Origin: Macrocystis pyrifera
Taxonomy: Eukaryota; Sar; Phaeophyceae; Laminariales; Laminariaceae
Reading direction: 5' to 3'
NCBI GenBank assembly: GCA_031763025.1
Contig: JASSKH010000010.1
Coordinates: 11,115,427 to 11,179,426 of the forward strand
Length of the DNA stretch: 64,000 nucleotides
Below, piece by piece: positions 38,901-46,342 of the stretch. Under the pieces are notes generated by a model. The model did not search any database. It had not been told where the DNA came from and was given only the letters and a program-made list of their open reading frames with translations. A program made the translations under genes and the position numbers. Within the stretch, counting starts at the first letter, position 1, and every line of letters starts with the position of its first letter.

Positions 38901-40971
38901 CGGCTCTAATTTTCGGGACACCCGGCGAGGAACGATCCCGGGATCTTTCCGCCGAGGAAGGCTTGCTTGAGGACGTGTCTTCGACGGCCGGAGCAATGGC
39001 TATAACCGCCCTCTGACCTTTATCCAGGAGCCGATGAGCCAAAGACTGAAGGTCCAGGGAAGGGTTGTCCGCGGATACACCTGTAGGGGGGGGTACGCAC
39101 CCGAGAGGGTAGAGAGGGTAGAGAGGGTGGGGATGGTAGTAGAAATCATGCGCCGGTCAGCGTTTAAGGTACTCAGAAGTGTGCGTACCGCAACGAAGGT
39201 GTCGTTATCTGGCGCTCGCGCGAAAAGCCGCGAAAGGCTGCAGGGGCACCTCCACGAACCAGGGCGAGGGGGGGGGGCAAGCGATCGCTCGATCTAACCC
39301 TAAGAAAAGGGGACTATATTGACCTTGCGGCATTCCTCTTCATCACTACCGAGCGGTAATGAATAAGAATGGTTTGATCGACCTAAAGTTGAGTCCAATG
39401 TGGCCTTGTGCTGCACCCCTAATCGGTCCAAGTAGTAACACTAGCCACTGGGGAACATAACCTCAGCAACAAAACCCGCTGCTTTCAGCCCAAACGTCGG
39501 TGCCAAACGTCTCGAGCCGTCAGTGCCAACGCGTGTATCTCCCGAACGTGAGGTAGCCCCTTCTCAAGCCGCCATTAGCCTGACATGCGTGTAGCTTTAA
39601 GATCCTACCCAAGCGCGGAACACGTCATCCCACTCGTGATAGATTGTTTCACTTTCGGTTTCCCGACTCACCTGTCAAATACCCGAAATCTGTGTAAATT
39701 CTGGAATTGTCTCCGACTGTCAGGCCGTACCACGGGTATCCCTCCCCACTCTCCATAAACCCGACGGTAGGGAAAAGCTGCGTCGGGCGATGGCGAAGGC
39801 GAGCAGCACGTCGTCGGTCAGATGGATGACCGTGCTATGAGTTGGTACGAGTTGGTGTGCGGTTGAATGTGGCGTGACCAGCTTCCATCGGCTGGACCGC
39901 GTTGGCAGTTAGTTCAGCATAAGTTAGGGCTAGCGAGGGTGGTGCGGGGCCTTCTCGCAACGTGTTAACCGCAAACACTAAACAAGAAATTCACTGGAGA
40001 CCTGCTTATCACGCACTAAACCTGACCCTCTGAACACGATCCTCGAATAATGTGCCTACAAACGTTCCCGCCCGCCCGCCGCCCGCCTCCCCCCTCCCCG
40101 CGGTGCTGGCACTTGAAATCACCCTGCACAAGGGCAGCGGAAATGAACCGACTACCTGTTGGCGACAACACCGACTTTCTTCTGCACTCACCCCTTCAAG
40201 CCCCATCTGTTCGAATAGTCCTCCCTCGTCCCGGTAGTAGTTGTTGGCGCTGCAGTTGGGGGGCTTGAGGAGGCACTCAAATAACGCTGTCTCCACAAAC
40301 GTCGTAGGGTTGAGGCGATCCTCATATTGCCACGGGATCGTTTGGCCGCACGAGTACTCAGCAGCGGGGCTATCGTAGACCGTAGTCAGTGACTTGATCC
40401 ACACGAGAAGGAGCATAAACAGCGCCGGGATCGCAACCTGCCCACCGGCGATAAGAGCCGCAAAAACGGAGCATGCCTCCTGTAAATACTTGTCCGGGGT
40501 CGGTGATCGCATTCACGGTGCGCGCATAATCAACGCAAAACCGACGATGAAAAAGCAGCAGCGAGGGGCGACTCTCCTGTCATGCGCCAACGTACCGCTG
40601 CTGCAAGGTGACCGACAGACAGTATCAGAACGACATGCCTTCGGTATAAATTCAATCCCAAAAGGACACATGGATCGGCAGTTCGTCAGAGTCAGGGTAT
40701 CAATCGCACACCGTCCCTTTTCAACAACGCAATCTCTACAAGTACGCCGTATACCTAGCCTATACACGTACACTCGTACCACCAAGCGAACACACGAAAC
40801 GTCTGGAGAGCCGCAAAAAGCGAGGGCGAGAGCACCCACCTCCGCTATTGTCTGCCGCCAATCTGCCCTCTTCAGTAACGCGTTCTTCCGTAGCATGGCC
40901 CCCATTTGCCGCGTTGCGAGCCACGCGCCCGAATCCGCGGGGCTTCCACCATCCCTTCGCGAACGGGGCAT
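2071..40971 (-). CDS. Full-length ABCA-family ABC transporter, ~45 exons, ~2,190 aa
   Basis: Eukaryotic ABC subfamily A transporter, two TMD-NBD halves in one chain, expected in a membrane and moving lipids or other amphiphiles (substrate not predictable). Reconstructed exons 5' to 3': 40840-40971, 40192-40479, 39672-39777, 38750-39080, 37625-38003, 36554-36607, 35937-36101, 35163-35257, 34244-34349, 33372-33517, 32701-32870, 31774-31901, 31116-31187, 31021-31040, 30043-30199, 29587-29661, 28849-29006, 27755-27851, 26793-26861, 26097-26232, 25251-25365, 24507-24690, 23148-23306, 22666-22752, 21695-21974, 20919-21144, 20075-20374, 19109-19444, 18074-18131, 17613-17726, 16262-16379, 15269-15356, 14473-14631, 13511-13671, 12112-12341, 11017-11098, 10169-10260, 9417-9479, 7664-7780, 6765-6861, 6185-6321, 5765-5937, 3449-3528, 2859-2965, 2071-2193. 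They sum to 6,570 nt with no stop and matching phases at every junction. Start could be ATG at 971 or 905 (40,000 series). All nucleotide-binding motifs are intact, so it looks functional. Confidence 0.93.
2613..2723. mobile_element. MITE family 1, copy 1
   Basis: 111-bp element in an ABCA intron with ~30-bp terminal inverted repeats CTATTACGGGGG...CCCCCGTAATAG and an AT-rich centre containing TATATATTTACCTATTTTTA. The ends can be read as TTACGGGGG with a TA target duplication, or as CTATTACGG with none. Confidence 0.9.
7262..7302 (+). repeat. Weak tRNA-like fragment
   Basis: GGCGTGGTCTAGCAAACAG followed about 20 nt later by GCGAGGTTCGATCACAATCGC, i.e. an A-box-like and a good B-box-like motif with a closable T-arm. 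Spacing is too short for a complete tRNA. Probably a degraded tRNA-derived repeat. Confidence 0.3.
8427..8512 (+). mobile_element. tRNA-derived SINE or tRNA pseudogene with A-tail
   Basis: Pol III A-box-like TGGTCTAGTGGTTA at 8429-8442 and B-box GGGTTCGAACTCC at 8473-8485, with a short anticodon-like hairpin between (CTC..ATAC / GTAT..GAG), followed by a 17-base poly-A tract. The acceptor stem cannot be closed with the upstream C-run, so it is not a functional tRNA. The A-tail points to retroposition into an ABCA intron. Confidence 0.7.
9510..9532. repeat. (AAGC)n microsatellite
   Basis: Six tandem AAGC units in the intron flanking the NBD2 Q-loop exon. Confidence 0.9.
9711..9819. mobile_element. 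MITE family 1, copy 2
   Basis: Same ~110-bp unit in opposite orientation to copy 1. The left end is slightly degraded (AGTACGGGGGTCCG); the right end GACCCCCGTAATAG is intact. Lies in the intron between the Walker A and Q-loop exons of NBD2. Confidence 0.88.
10853..10964. mobile_element. MITE family 1, copy 3
   Basis: Near-complete copy with both ends CTATTACGGGGGTCC / GACCCCCGTAATAG; same core AATATTGTTAGTAAAAATA as copies 6-8. Confidence 0.9.
13083..13107. repeat. (AT)n microsatellite
   Basis: Alternating AT run in an ABCA intron; comparable tracts at 29917-29934 and 31458-31481. Confidence 0.85.
15803..15915. mobile_element. MITE family 1, copy 4
   Basis: Inverted-orientation copy; left end mutated (TTATTACGGAGAGCC), right end GGTCCCCCGTAATAG. 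Confidence 0.85.
16677..16795. mobile_element. MITE family 1, copy 5 (diverged)
   Basis: Diverged copy with an internal extra ACCAGGTAT and mutated ends (ATTCCGGGGGGCC, GTCGCCCGTAAGAG). About 0.8 kb from copy 4, with the exon 16262-16379 between them. Confidence 0.8.
18941..18975. repeat. Perfect inverted repeat inside a GTAC-rich stretch
   Basis: CCGCAGTACG and CGTACTGCGG separated by 15 nt, in an intron segment (18900-19050) rich in ACTACTGTA/GTAGTAC words. Could form a hairpin; a fold-back element remnant or slippage product. Confidence 0.6.
19651..19745. repeat. 12-bp-type tandem repeat (CATCAGCAACAG variants)
   Basis: About seven imperfect units of CATCAGCAACAG / CATCACCAACGG in the intron between loop-2 exons 26 and 27. 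Confidence 0.85.
20919..21974 (-). other. ABCA exons 24-25: inter-half linker and start of TMD2
   Basis: Exon 24 (21695-21974) is low complexity (Ser/Gly/Ala/Glu-rich, with SAPLLDG at its end); its acceptor is ambiguous because 22076 gives the same phase. It may be a phosphorylation-prone cytosolic linker. Exon 25 (20919-21144) continues with [10 protein letters not shown] and a Gly/Ser run, then the half-transporter signature [16 protein letters not shown] and a hydrophobic helix ([17 protein letters not shown]), the first of TMD2. The SSKG repeat and acidic patches suggest disorder. Confidence 0.8.
21541..21655. repeat. 44-bp minisatellite, ~2.6 copies
   Basis: Unit begins CAACRACCCCAACACACTGC and ends ACCATTACAACCATA. 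Lies in the intron just 3' of linker exon 24 (40 bp from the donor). Confidence 0.85.
22666..24690 (-). other. ABCA exons 21-23: C-terminal flank of NBD1
   Basis: Exon 24507-24690 continues from the H-loop with [20 protein letters not shown] and GVGYTLTVM, then a polar insert. Exon 23148-23306 gives [18 protein letters not shown] and [19 protein letters not shown], and 22666-22752 gives [17 protein letters not shown]. This is the regulatory subdomain that follows each ABCA NBD, ending in the TTLEEVFL motif. The same motif recurs at the very C-terminus of the protein ([11 protein letters not shown]). Confidence 0.92.
27240..27351. mobile_element. MITE family 1, copy 6
   Basis: Copy in the NBD1 intron between the Q-loop and following exon; ends CATTACGGGGGACC / GGTCCCCCGCAATAG. 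Confidence 0.88.
29447..29524. repeat. Short imperfect direct repeat
   Basis: Two copies of a unit containing CAAACGTYYCCATGCCGCCCC, in the intron after the first NBD1 exon. Confidence 0.6.
30043..31187 (-). other. ABCA exons 13-14 with mini-exon: TMD1-NBD1 linker
   Basis: Exon 13 (31116-31187) carries the invariant ABCA post-TMD motif [16 protein letters not shown]. The next firm exon (30043-30199, [12 protein letters not shown] and an RRASREKSS basic/Ser stretch) starts in phase 2, while exon 13 can only end in phase 0. The 20-nt mini-exon 31021-31040, flanked by CTTTCAG and GTGAGG, corrects the phase exactly. A 66-nt stretch at 30389-30454 (acceptor CACCAG, donor GTAACC) is also open and phase-neutral, so it may be a cassette exon. 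The variable linker gives no homology to decide these points. Confidence 0.6.
30947..31136. repeat. 95-bp tandem duplication covering an exon end and its donor
   Basis: Copies 30947-31041 and 31042-31136 differ at only a few bases. Each contains, on the - strand, the 20-nt ACCCCCTTGCATGGCTACGC followed by the donor GTGAGG. The right copy is the end of ABCA exon 13; the left copy forms the candidate mini-exon, whose CTTTCAG acceptor sits at the duplication junction. Confidence 0.9.
31774..35257 (-). other. ABCA exons 8-12: transmembrane domain 1
   Basis: Exons 35163-35257, 34244-34349, 33372-33517, 32701-32870 and 31774-31901. They carry the helices [20 protein letters not shown]; the ABCA coupling segment [20 protein letters not shown] followed by [26 protein letters not shown] with [18 protein letters not shown] then [19 protein letters not shown]; and [20 protein letters not shown]. 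The order and motifs match the half-transporter core of ABCA proteins (KE..KE.L.MMGL..., STFF.R, FFPYY, D..LY..L..Y...V). The exon 9 donor is CAG|GTGGCG after an extra QAQ; a GC donor three codons earlier was considered and rejected because the helix would then be too short. Confidence 0.9.
32134..32197 (+). repeat. tRNA-like sequence with perfect B-box
   Basis: GGGTTCGAACCCC with a five-base GGGTT/AACCC outer pairing about 60 nt apart, but no convincing A-box or anticodon arm. Likely a degraded tRNA-derived repeat in an ABCA intron. Confidence 0.3.
38140..38250. mobile_element. MITE family 1, copy 7 (left of tandem pair)
   Basis: First of two copies in head-to-tail arrangement, separated by one base. 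Ends CTATCACGGGGGACC / GGACCACCGTAATAG. Confidence 0.9.
38252..38363. mobile_element. MITE family 1, copy 8 (right of tandem pair)
   Basis: Second copy of the tandem pair, same orientation, nearly identical to copy 7 (shares the unusual ACCACCGTAATAG right end), so the pair probably arose by local duplication rather than two insertions. Confidence 0.9.
38624..38681. repeat. ~20-bp tandem repeat x3
   Basis: Three units of GATCCAACCATTTCAACAA type, between ABCA exons 4 and 5. Confidence 0.85.
40192..40971 (-). other. ABCA exons 1-2: N-terminus and first membrane helix
   Basis: Exon 1 (40840-40971) encodes the cytosolic N-terminus ending in the ABCA signature [18 protein letters not shown], and ends in phase 0 at a GTGGGT donor. 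ATG at 40971 gives 22 extra residues before a second in-frame MGAM at 40905; the frame stays open further upstream, so the true start needs cDNA. Exon 2 (40192-40479, acceptor TTTACAG) gives the first hydrophobic helix ([16 protein letters not shown]) and then the cysteine-bearing start of the luminal loop ([16 protein letters not shown]). The cysteines suggest a disulfide-stabilised ectodomain, as in animal ABCA proteins. Confidence 0.85.
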
Positions 40972-41511
40972 CGCTGAGCCTAGCGGTTTGGTGCCGATGC
41001 GCTTGCGCGGTATCTGGTACCAATAAACCGCTGTACCAGGCACGGCATGATATGGGAGGGCGCGGGTTTGGTTCGTTCTGAAGGCAAGAGCTGTGCTGAA
41101 CGAAGAGCTGGACAGCCGTAAGACAGCGCATGGGGCAATATACTTATACGTACCAGGTATTCGAATAAATGTACCCCTACGCGGCGGAGATCTGACTCCC
41201 CTAGAGACACCAACAACACACACGCTGGAACACTGGAACGCCCTCTGCCGCGCCTGAATTTCCATCATCAGAGTGGTCATGATCCTTGCTTCGTAGCGGT
41301 CTCTTGCAGCATTGCCACGGTTTGATGTTCATGTAAATGCGAGCAGGAAACACCATGGCCAACACGCTTTTTAGTTTTGGTTTCATGTCTTCCTGGTACT
41401 TATATGGTAAAGGTGTACTACTCGTAAAGCTTCACCGGGTCATACCGCATCGTACATCTGACACACCGCACTACCAGGTATATGATCGGGAAACAACCAA
41501 AAATAGGTATA
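40972..41511. other. ABCA 5' flank
   Basis: Immediately upstream of the candidate start codons. The ABCA frame stays open to 41280 without recognisable protein similarity. Scattered GGTACCAGGTA-type words occur (41023-41035, 41150-41160). No convincing core promoter seen; any promoter and 5' UTR should be here. Confidence 0.4.
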
Positions 41512-42815
41512 CCTACTATGCTGTTTAAGCCATTTATAGGTACACTAAATATTGCACTGAGGAAAAGGCTTCCTGGCCCTCCCTTTGACTGGCCAGCGCC
41601 CGATCGTATGTATGTACCTACTGTTGGTTGAAAGGTTCCAGGTGTACCTCTCTATGGGTACACAAGTTGGGCTGCTGGACCATTCTTGACATCAATTTTA
41701 CTTTTGGTTCAAGCTGTACCTACAAAAGAGGGGCTCTTTCGCAAGGAAGAAACCTTCTCCTAGCCAACAACCCAGCTTCTCAGGGTCGTTTCCAACTACG
41801 CATTCTTAGCAAGTTTCGACTCGCCAAAATAGCAAAAAACTTGCCAAATATTTCAGGAAAAAATCCCTAGCTGTTCGTTAGAAATTTTATGGGAGGTGAA
41901 ATTCGCTACTTGATTAGCTGTTGTCCGTTTTTCCAGCCCTGCAACGCCTACGCAAGGTTATACAACCGCACGCCGGAGCTAGACTGGCACGAACCTCTGC
42001 AATACAGGGGGACATCGAGGGTTAGAGGGTGGTGCTGACAGCACCGCCGATTGATGGGGTACACGACGAGGGTGACGCACTCCGTGTGGGTGTGGCACAG
42101 GTGCCATTTGGGCGGTGCTCAAGTCAACCCCAACAAAACGCCGTCGTGCCTATACTCGGGCTGGAAGGAAGACCTGTCGACCTCTGGGGTCTACTGTGGC
42201 AGATGAGCTTGCACTTCTCTCCATGCCCCCTATTCTTCGACAGAGGATATCGCCTACATGATTATAACGGCTGTCTGCTGCACGGGGGTTGATTGAAATC
42301 TGAGAGAGTTTCTTCGCCAAATTAGTTTCCGCGTCACTGGGAAAAACAATTTTTGATGTGTTTGCCGATAGAACGGTTGGATATTTTTTGAAGACTCTAC
42401 TTGTACACCAATTTTTAGTTGCCAAAATAGGGAAAAAAACTTACTATTTCATTTTGTCGTCAAAGACGACCCTCACTGGGTGCTTACTGAGTGTGCGGTA
42501 CTCTGACAATACAACAATACACATGCCCTCCGCAAAACGTGATTTCGCCAAAGGATCGTGTTGTTTTGTTTATCACTCGGGCCACCTGGTCCCAGCGGTT
42601 CTATGGCCGTAAGTCAGTTTAGCCACAAAAACGTTAAATTGAGCCATTTATGGGTACAATTGAAGTCAAAAATAGGTGAAGCCCAACGTGAGGAGGCAAA
42701 GAGAGATGCACCTGGGGCTGGCCAACCAGAGGGAGAGCTAGGCAGCCTTTTCCCAAGAACACTATTTACTGTACCTATACGTAAATGGCTCAAAATAACC
42801 TACTGCTGTGCGGTA
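41512..42815. mobile_element. 1.3-kb element with long imperfect terminal inverted repeats
   Basis: The left end (41512-41606: TTTAAGCCATTTATAGGTAC ... GGAAAAGGCTTCCTGGCCCT ... CTGGCCAGC) is the imperfect inverse of the right end (42712-42815). Similarity continues inward (TTGACATCAATTTT versus its inverse near 42660). No coding capacity recognised; target duplication not clear. Probably an old non-autonomous DNA transposon or fold-back element. Confidence 0.65.
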
Positions 42816-42922
42816 TTTTTTTATTTTTAATACTCGTAGGTATGTACGCGCATTCCTGAGGGTTCGCACTCCAGTGTGTCAAGCACTTTTTATTTTTTTT
42901 TTTTTTTTTTAAATCCTCCGTT

Positions 42923-43081
42923 ATCAACTATTTAATCAGTCGAACTCACAGCTGACGTATTTCAAAATTTATAAAATCAACTATTTAATCAGTCGAACTC
43001 ACAGCTGACGTATTTCAAAATTTATAAAATCAACTATTTAATCAGTCGAACTCACAGCTGACGTATTTCAAAATTTATAAA
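42923..43081. repeat. Perfect 53-bp tandem repeat x3
   Basis: Three identical 53-bp units beginning ATCAACTATTTAATCAGTCG and ending CAAAATTTATAAA, flanked on both sides by AATCCTCCG. Preceded by a T-rich homopolymer (42895-42910). Perfect identity implies recent amplification or homogenisation. Confidence 0.95.
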
Positions 43082-43269
43082 ATCCTCCGGCGGATTGGTA
43101 AAAATAAAGCTGAAGCTCACCACACTTCCACGTTCCAATTTCGTGTCGTGTGTCAATTTAGTTCCGTTGTAACATTAGAACAGACTACTGTTGTTACCCC
43201 TGGAGTTTGGGCACGTTGACCCGACCTGACACTCGTCAGGTTGTGCTCCTGCGACTCTCCTGACTCGTG

Positions 43270-43640
43270 ATCAGCCATCAGATACCGGTATCAGGTACGA
43301 ATAATACTGTTATTAATAGTACTACTGCTGTCGGGGCGAAGGTATCAGGTATCCTGGTACTGCAGTAGCAGGCACCCTACCCTCTGGTATTTCATACTGC
43401 ACCATTAATAGGCACCGTCTTGGTGCTACAGCCAGCAGTGTACCAGGCACACTTGTACTGCAGTCTCTGGTACCAGGCACCCTCTGGTACTGCTGCTGTA
43501 CACGCACCCTGGTCCTGTAATATTAATGGGTACCCTGATACTATTGGTATTAGCATTAATAGTAGTACCAGGCACCCTGGTCACCAGGAACCCTGCTGTA
43601 CCTGTGATACGCTCTGGCAACTTGTACTCACAGCTCATAT
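43270..43640. repeat. Degenerate GGTACC/AGGCACCCTGGTAC-rich region
   Basis: About ten diverged copies of short words such as ACCAGGCACCCTGGTACTG, TACTGCAGT and ATTAATAGT, many palindromic around GGTACC. No ORF of interest. The GTACCAGGTAC word is also scattered through ABCA introns. Confidence 0.6.
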
Positions 43641-44642
43641 CAGACACCACAGCTTGTCACCTCTATTATACACTGCGTACAAGTATACTGCTTTCGACAG
43701 GTATAAGAAACATCACAGGTACAACTCAAGCAGTACAACTCGTGACACCACCTCCGGCCTACAGCTGCAACAAAAGGACGGGCGAACCACATGACGACTA
43801 CGCGCACCAAGCATTTTAGAGCTTGAACAAGGTGCTTACTTGGCAGTTTATGTGATCTTGGCGTGCAGACTAGGAGCTTGTCTGTCTTGGTACTCGAGGA
43901 AGGGCAGAGGTTTCTGCGACTGAAAATACTGACGAGTCAGTAGACGCCTCCGTGACTCGAGGTTAGCAGGACACATTCAGAATAAAGCGAATGGAACGCC
44001 GCGAGATAACACCACCCACACCTCAGATATTTCTTGAAGTTCCGTCAACCTCTTCGTAGGATTCCACGTGAGTCACCAGCAGTCACCCGGCGGTGTGATA
44101 GACACAGCTTGTTCTAAAATAGTTACGACGGTGTTGTGATCGCAGCGGAGTTCAAGGTATAAATGGGGGCGAACCTGGAACGGGAAAAATAACAAATACA
44201 CCCTGGAGCACATCTGCATGTGCCACTACTGCACCATCTTGATCTTGACACGCACGCCCACTCGACTATCTTACCATTCCGTGGACTCGAGGCTGAACCC
44301 GCTCACCGAGCGATCATGATAACTACCTGATCAAATTGTCAGCACATTGGGTGCGACCATGAAATGTGCGAGAGTTCTGGCGAGCTGCATCTCCGGATCT
44401 TACTGGGTGGAAGATTCGATTTTAGCGGTTGACGCCGGTTTATTAGGAGAGGTCATTTTTTTTGGTGAGGCAAGGTGGCGGCCGAGGCAGAGTGCCCAAC
44501 CGACTCGAGACGAGGACAAAAAATCGGTGCAGCTGCGTGCGAGAAGCATAAAGGAAGCCCCGGGAGGAGGACAAGAAGCTCCGGGAGGGCAAGCTTACAC
44601 CCTTCAAACAGCTCCACCAGCCTGCAGTATTAAAATATTATG
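43641..44642. other. Unassigned intergenic segment
   Basis: No gene, repeat end or RNA motif recognised. Open frames here have no similarity I can see. Confidence 0.4.
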
Positions 44643-44670
44643 CAGTAGTGGGGCCTATATATCATAATAA

Positions 44671-45422
44671 GGGCCACTCCTAACGAGCAAAAAAAATCAC
44701 GATTCGTGAGATTTTTGTCGTGAATTGAATCACGACAAAAAAAATCACGATTCATGACGCCAATTTTTTTAGCTTTCCCCTAAAAAAACAAAATCACGAT
44801 TCGTGACATTTGTCGTGTCTCAAAATACGCCTAATCAAGGCACTACGCACCCCACGTGCACCAACGGTATCCGATGGTCGGCATAGGGGCATGGCAGACT
44901 CTGCTTCGCACGCCGCTTGTGGACACCGGGCGGCTACCCAAAGACACCGCTGGGCGCGGGCTAACGAGGAGGTTGAGGCCTCGAAACTTCCAGGAGGAGG
45001 AGCCACTGCTGGAAGATAAACGCGAAAATGACCTGGGGATGTCATAGGCCAGGCCGGGCTGGCGGCCTCTGAGATGGAATCTCGCGAAACGAGCTTGGCC
45101 GACGGCCGGTGAAGTTGGAATCTCGCAGGCTGGGTCAGGCTTCGGCCCGCAATTCGAATATGTCACGGGCTGGGCCAGGTGCGGACGGCCCAGCCCGGCC
45201 TGGCCGTGCCCCACTCTCGAGAGTTTGCTCCACACCCCCCAAAAACGTTGGGTTTGAAATATCAGAACTTCAACTGTTTGAAAATATCACGAAACGCGAC
45301 GTTTTTCGGCTTTTTTTAGAACTGAAATGTCACGGATCGTGATCTTTTGGCATGCCTAAAAATCACGAATCTGCCTAAAAATCACGAATCGTGATTTTTT
45401 TTCGGTTCGTTAGGAACGGCCC
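44671..45422. mobile_element. PIF/Harbinger-like (Tourist-type) non-autonomous element
   Basis: Inverted ends GGGCCACTCCTAACGAGC / inverse of GGGCCGTTCCTAACGAAC, each followed by AAAAAAAATCACGATTCGTG, and flanked by a 3-bp TAA duplication (44668-44670, 45423-45425). TAA/TWA duplications and GGGCC-type ends are characteristic of PIF/Harbinger elements. Several further ATCACGA(A/T)TCGTGA palindromes lie near both ends. No transposase. Confidence 0.85.
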
Positions 45423-45498
45423 TAAGGCGACATGAATAAGGCGACCACTCGAGATAAGGCGGTCAAAATCTGCTGGCACGGCTGGAACTCTTTTTAAA

Positions 45499-45570
45499 TT
45501 AGTACCGCAGTCCTTTTTTGGGGACAAATCACTTGACTGGTTTGTCCCCAAATCGGGACTGCGGTACTAA
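45499..45570. mobile_element. 72-bp fold-back MITE
   Basis: TTAGTACCGCAGTCC at the left and its perfect inverse GGACTGCGGTACTAA at the right, with a second internal inverted pair (TGGGGACAAA / TTTGTCCCCA). The whole unit folds into one hairpin. TTA/TAA at the ends may be the target duplication. Confidence 0.75.
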
Positions 45571-45879
45571 AATTGTAACTAATTAAGGTGTCTACCACTT
45601 TATATAGCCCCTGGACCCTATCTAAGGCGTCATACGCCTCATTCACGGCCAAATGTCAGCACAAACCTCGCTTTGCTGCTTCTCCCTGTGAGAGGAATAT
45701 CACACCCCTGCTGCAGCAGCTGCTGCGAGAAAGAACACACACGCGTACAGTACAACGAATAGTGGATGTAGGCACTATGCCCTGTGTGGCGGGCGAACCG
45801 TGCTTGGTCGGGCGAGACGGTTCCAAGGCTCCTGAGGTGGCGGAGTTTGTAGGGACCCTCAACAGGCTGAGCGTACGCT

Positions 45880-46342
45880 GTGTTCCAAGCCGAGAGGCAG
45901 GGATCCCCCATCACTGACTCGGACTTGATCGACGTGTTGGCGAACCTGGATATCACCCCGGGAAAGGCAGCTGACAAGGTCGCCGTCAAGGTGGCTGAGA
46001 TTTGGGCGATAGTGGAAGACCAGGAGGATGTCGTCGAGGCTATGCGACTGGATACGGTGGACGAGATGATGGAGCAGTTGAACGGCAAACACGTGGACTT
46101 GGTGGACGAGGACAGCGATGATACCACCACGACGTATGTATGGGGTTGGTGACCCCCCGCCTTACGCTGATCTTTCGCCGCACTTCAATCTCCTGGAGAG
46201 CGCGGCGGGGGCGTGCGGCAATAGCGATGCCGCCTTCTATCTACAGAAGGCCAGTATGCCGTTCATCAAAGCGCATGACTCTAAGCCAGTGCGACAGGCA
46301 GACACGGAGTTTTGTGGGGAGGGGAGTAGTACGGCAGAGTAG
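45880..46342 (+). CDS. Unrecognised acidic ORFs inside the TIR element
   Basis: Two overlapping frames. 45880-46152 has a helical acidic run (DLIDVLANLDITPGKAADKV; EDQEDVVEAMRLDTVDEMME) and no ATG. 46118-46342 follows with PPPYADLSPHFNLLESAAG. A GTATGT sequence after ACGAC at 46129-46140 could be a splice donor. Composition differs from the neighbouring AT-rich sequence, which suggests coding history. I do not recognise the family; a transposon-encoded protein remnant is the simplest guess because of its position. Confidence 0.25.

Larger units (their letters stand above)
35937..39777 (-). other. ABCA exons 3-7: extracellular/luminal loop 1
   Basis: Exons 39672-39777, 38750-39080, 37625-38003, 36554-36607 and 35937-36101 encode about 345 residues between helix 1 and the rest of TMD1. 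Recognisable pieces are [20 protein letters not shown], a Ser/Glu-rich low-complexity part (exon 4), the family-typical [11 protein letters not shown] then [11 protein letters not shown] (exon 5), and [18 protein letters not shown] (exon 7). N-glycosylation sequons such as NYT and NVS are present. The 54-nt exon 6 ([18 protein letters not shown]) is phase 0/0 and could be skipped without a frame change, so it is the least certain. Exon 7 reads into exon 8 only if its donor is GC (CAG|GCACGT). Confidence 0.8.

Noticed and set aside
42923..43081. CRISPR-like array
   Set aside because: Units are contiguous with no spacers, and the genome is eukaryotic; a simple tandem repeat.
45639..46130. 163-codon minus-strand Ser/Thr-rich ORF
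   Set aside because: It is the antisense shadow of the acidic + strand frame and has no independent signal.
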